Assembly: GCF_949628215.1 (NCBI RefSeq)
Contig: NC_134278.1
Coordinates: 38,706,115 to 38,770,114 of the forward strand
DNA from: Phalacrocorax aristotelis
Lineage: Eukaryota; Chordata; Aves; Suliformes; Phalacrocoracidae
Length of the DNA: 64,000 nucleotides
Direction: 5' to 3'
In this document: piece after piece, positions 19,098 through 64,000 of the stretch
Numbering within the stretch: position 1 is the stretch's first letter
How the letters are laid out: every line of letters begins with the position of its first letter
Translations under genes and position numbers: made by a program
The notes under the pieces: model-generated
Seen by the model: only the letters and a program-made list of their open reading frames with translations
What the model was told of the DNA's origin: nothing
Databases searched by the model: none

Positions 19098-19170
19098 ACC
19101 TCTGGTTGAAGGTTGGACTTAATGATCCTAGAGGTCTTTTCCTACCTTAATGATTCTATGATTCTATAGC
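19098..19170 (+). mobile_element. CR1 3'-end scrap
   Basis: The sequence ggttggacttaatgatccta then gaggtcttttcctacctt and aatgattctatgattctata is the last part of a CR1 with its characteristic 8-bp tail repeats. Confidence 0.85.
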
Positions 19171-20821
19171 ATGACACCAGAAGAAATGGTCAAGTACACT
19201 TTGTTTCCAAAACTGTCCAGAAAGTATATTACATTTTTATTGGAGTGATAATGCTGTAATAACTAATAATTCTTCAGGGTTTGTTTGTTTTGGTTTTTTT
19301 TTTAAGAACATCGATGTATGAGCACAGAGTCCACATACTCATGGCTCGGAAACAATAAAACAATTTGCATTCAGTCCTGTTGGGAGGTTGCCAAATGATA
19401 AACTTTCTCCTTTAAAGTAGCAAAACAAACCAGTTTAGGACTAGGCCTTATCCATGAGATTTCAACCAGAAGGAAATGGGAAAGGCAACACCGGTGTAGG
19501 TCAGCAAGTCTGTGCAGGAGGATGGCCAAACAATTCCGAGTTAGAGCTGTCGAAAGCTTTATTCTGAGCACAAGATTTGTCCATTCATTTTTTTCTGAAG
19601 GAGGCAATCACAGATGGTACAATCCAATCGTGTATCCTAAGGAAAACCACAGACTCGTGACACTTATTTCTGGAAATGCTAATTATGAATCCAGAATAAT
19701 GCAGGTCACGAGCAGTGTCCCAGGATGGTTCCATTGCGGTTTGCAGAGGGAATCACTTTTTTTGCAGAAGAGTAAGGGTCACTGCCAGGTATCACTTCTG
19801 ATAACTTGTTGACAGATGGGGAAGGGTAGAAAAAAGTAAGATCTCTTGAGTTGAAATCTGTGTGTGGATGAACACACTCAGCCTGCAGAATTATCAGTGA
19901 AGTTGTAAAAACTATTTTAAAGACCATACTGAAGAAATTGAGCTAACCGGATCATTCAAATTGTAGCAAGAAAGAGAAATATTTAGAATAATATTCAGAA
20001 TTAATAAAATGTGTTTGTGCCCTCCCATAATGATATATTCTTTTCCCCATAATAATTATTAATCTAATAGACCTCAGTTGGGTGATTTGGCAGTCCTTTA
20101 CAAAGAATACTACTTTAACACATATGATGAGTGTTTAAAAATAGATTAGCCTCAAACACTACAGGAATTCATTAGGTTTAATACATTGAAAACCTACTAC
20201 TGGCCAGCTGACGGATGTCTGTGAGAAAATGCTTAGTCAAAAAGAAGCCTATTCGTAGCATTTTGATGCTCCCTTTTTGTCAAGAGCATGGAGTCCAAGC
20301 ACTTCCATGAACTTTAGGCCAAACACTTCTGGCGTATCAAAACAGCAGTTATCTTGCTGGGGAATGGAATCTAACTATTTACAGGACTTGAGCTTAGCTC
20401 AGTAACATTGAAGTTGTCTACTTAGATGTGAACAAAAGGTTCTGCAGGTTCAGTTCTCATTAGAAAATATTTGTTACTCCACACAGGAGTGACCAATAAA
20501 GCTTTTCTTTGGAGGAAAATATTCTAAACTTACTGTCTTTTAAAGTAGATTTGGGTTTTTTTTAATTTTGTTTTTAAATAATAGCATGACAATTTATGCA
20601 AATTACACTGTGACCTGCAATAGATTAACAGTCATCGTATGCATTTCTTAATTTTCCATGGTACCATTTGTCTGCTTTAGTTCTCACTGACATTTTTGAC
20701 AGAACTCTGAACTCAGGGTACAACCACTTATTTTGGTAACAGAAAGATCTGTCAAACTAGAGTGTAAAGTAAATGGTAATAAAAACCCCCAAACAACACA
20801 AATACATTTCTCAGATTAATT

Positions 20822-20827
20822 TTTATT
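20822..20827 (-). terminator. Candidate ME1 poly(A) signal AATAAA
   Basis: Minus-strand hexamer about 175 nt past the ME1 stop. A weaker ATTAAA is closer, at 20952-20957. More distal AATAAA copies exist, so longer transcripts are possible. Confidence 0.45.
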
Positions 20828-20999
20828 TTCTCATGTATAATTAATATGATCTCTTAATCTGAGTTTCTAACCACATAATTTAGAAAAAAGTTTTCTGCAT
20901 TTTAAAAAATTAACTATTCTTAGGCTTCCTAGGCAGAAACATTCTGAACAGTTTAATGTTTTTTAACTGCTGCTAGTTTGGTCATTCTTCATTAAATAT

Positions 21000-64000
<43,001 letters not shown>

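Larger units (their letters stand above)
17439..20999. other. Convergent 3' region between RWDD2A and ME1
   Basis: These 3.6 kb separate the two stop codons and should hold both 3'UTRs. AATAAA occurs on the plus strand at 17972-17977 and 18176-18181. On the minus strand ATTAAA occurs at 20952-20957 and AATAAA at 20822-20827, with further AATAAA near 19557-19562 and 19236-19241. Two CR1 scraps lie at about 18492-18545 and 19098-19170. The rest shows nothing recognisable. Confidence 0.75.

Overview
This is a stretch of vertebrate nuclear DNA, almost certainly from a bird. The genes are split into short exons with GT/AG introns. The interspersed repeats are CR1 retrotransposons ending in the ATTCTATGATTCTATGA-type 3' tail, plus two avian endogenous-retrovirus solo LTRs. 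As I recall them, these LTR types are common in neoavian birds, so a neoavian species is more likely than chicken; that is inference. The gene order PGM3 / RWDD2A / ME1, with orientations -, +, -, matches human 6q14.

Layout. (1) 1-927 is downstream of PGM3 and holds only candidate poly(A) signals. (2) 928-12333 carries the whole coding sequence of PGM3 on the minus strand: 12 coding exons that join in frame to 542 codons plus stop, the same length as human PGM3. Its introns hold one GC/CpG-rich block (about 6250-6660), a 1.3-kb decayed CR1 (about 7195-8497) and a short CR1 (about 11478-11690). (3) About 12440-13480 is a CpG island that serves as the shared promoter region between PGM3 (leftward) and RWDD2A (rightward). 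(4) RWDD2A coding exons are at 14787-14984 and 16761-17438 on the plus strand (291 aa), with a CR1 in the first intron. (5) 17439-20999 is the convergent intergenic space between the RWDD2A and ME1 stop codons, with poly(A) signals for both genes and two CR1 scraps. (6) From 21000 to beyond the right edge lies ME1 on the minus strand. Eight exons covering the C-terminal 333 codons are visible; the first roughly 224 codons and the promoter lie outside the window. Its large introns contain two solo LTRs with perfect 5-bp target-site duplications (25897-26495 and 42502-43517), one ancient CR1/L3-like copy (about 53590-54115), one younger CR1 fragment (about 57868-57985), and simple repeats.

How the genes relate. 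PGM3 makes GlcNAc-1-phosphate in the hexosamine (UDP-GlcNAc) pathway. ME1 is the cytosolic NADP-malic enzyme that supplies NADPH for lipogenesis. RWDD2A is a small RWD-domain protein of unknown role. They are neighbours by conserved synteny, not an operon.

I looked for an undescribed system and did not find one. The window is explained by three conserved genes, their introns and decayed transposable elements. The most useful leads are the two precisely bounded solo LTRs, the shared promoter with a CACGTG site, the intronic CpG-rich block, the ancient CR1 relic and two perfect 12-bp palindromes.
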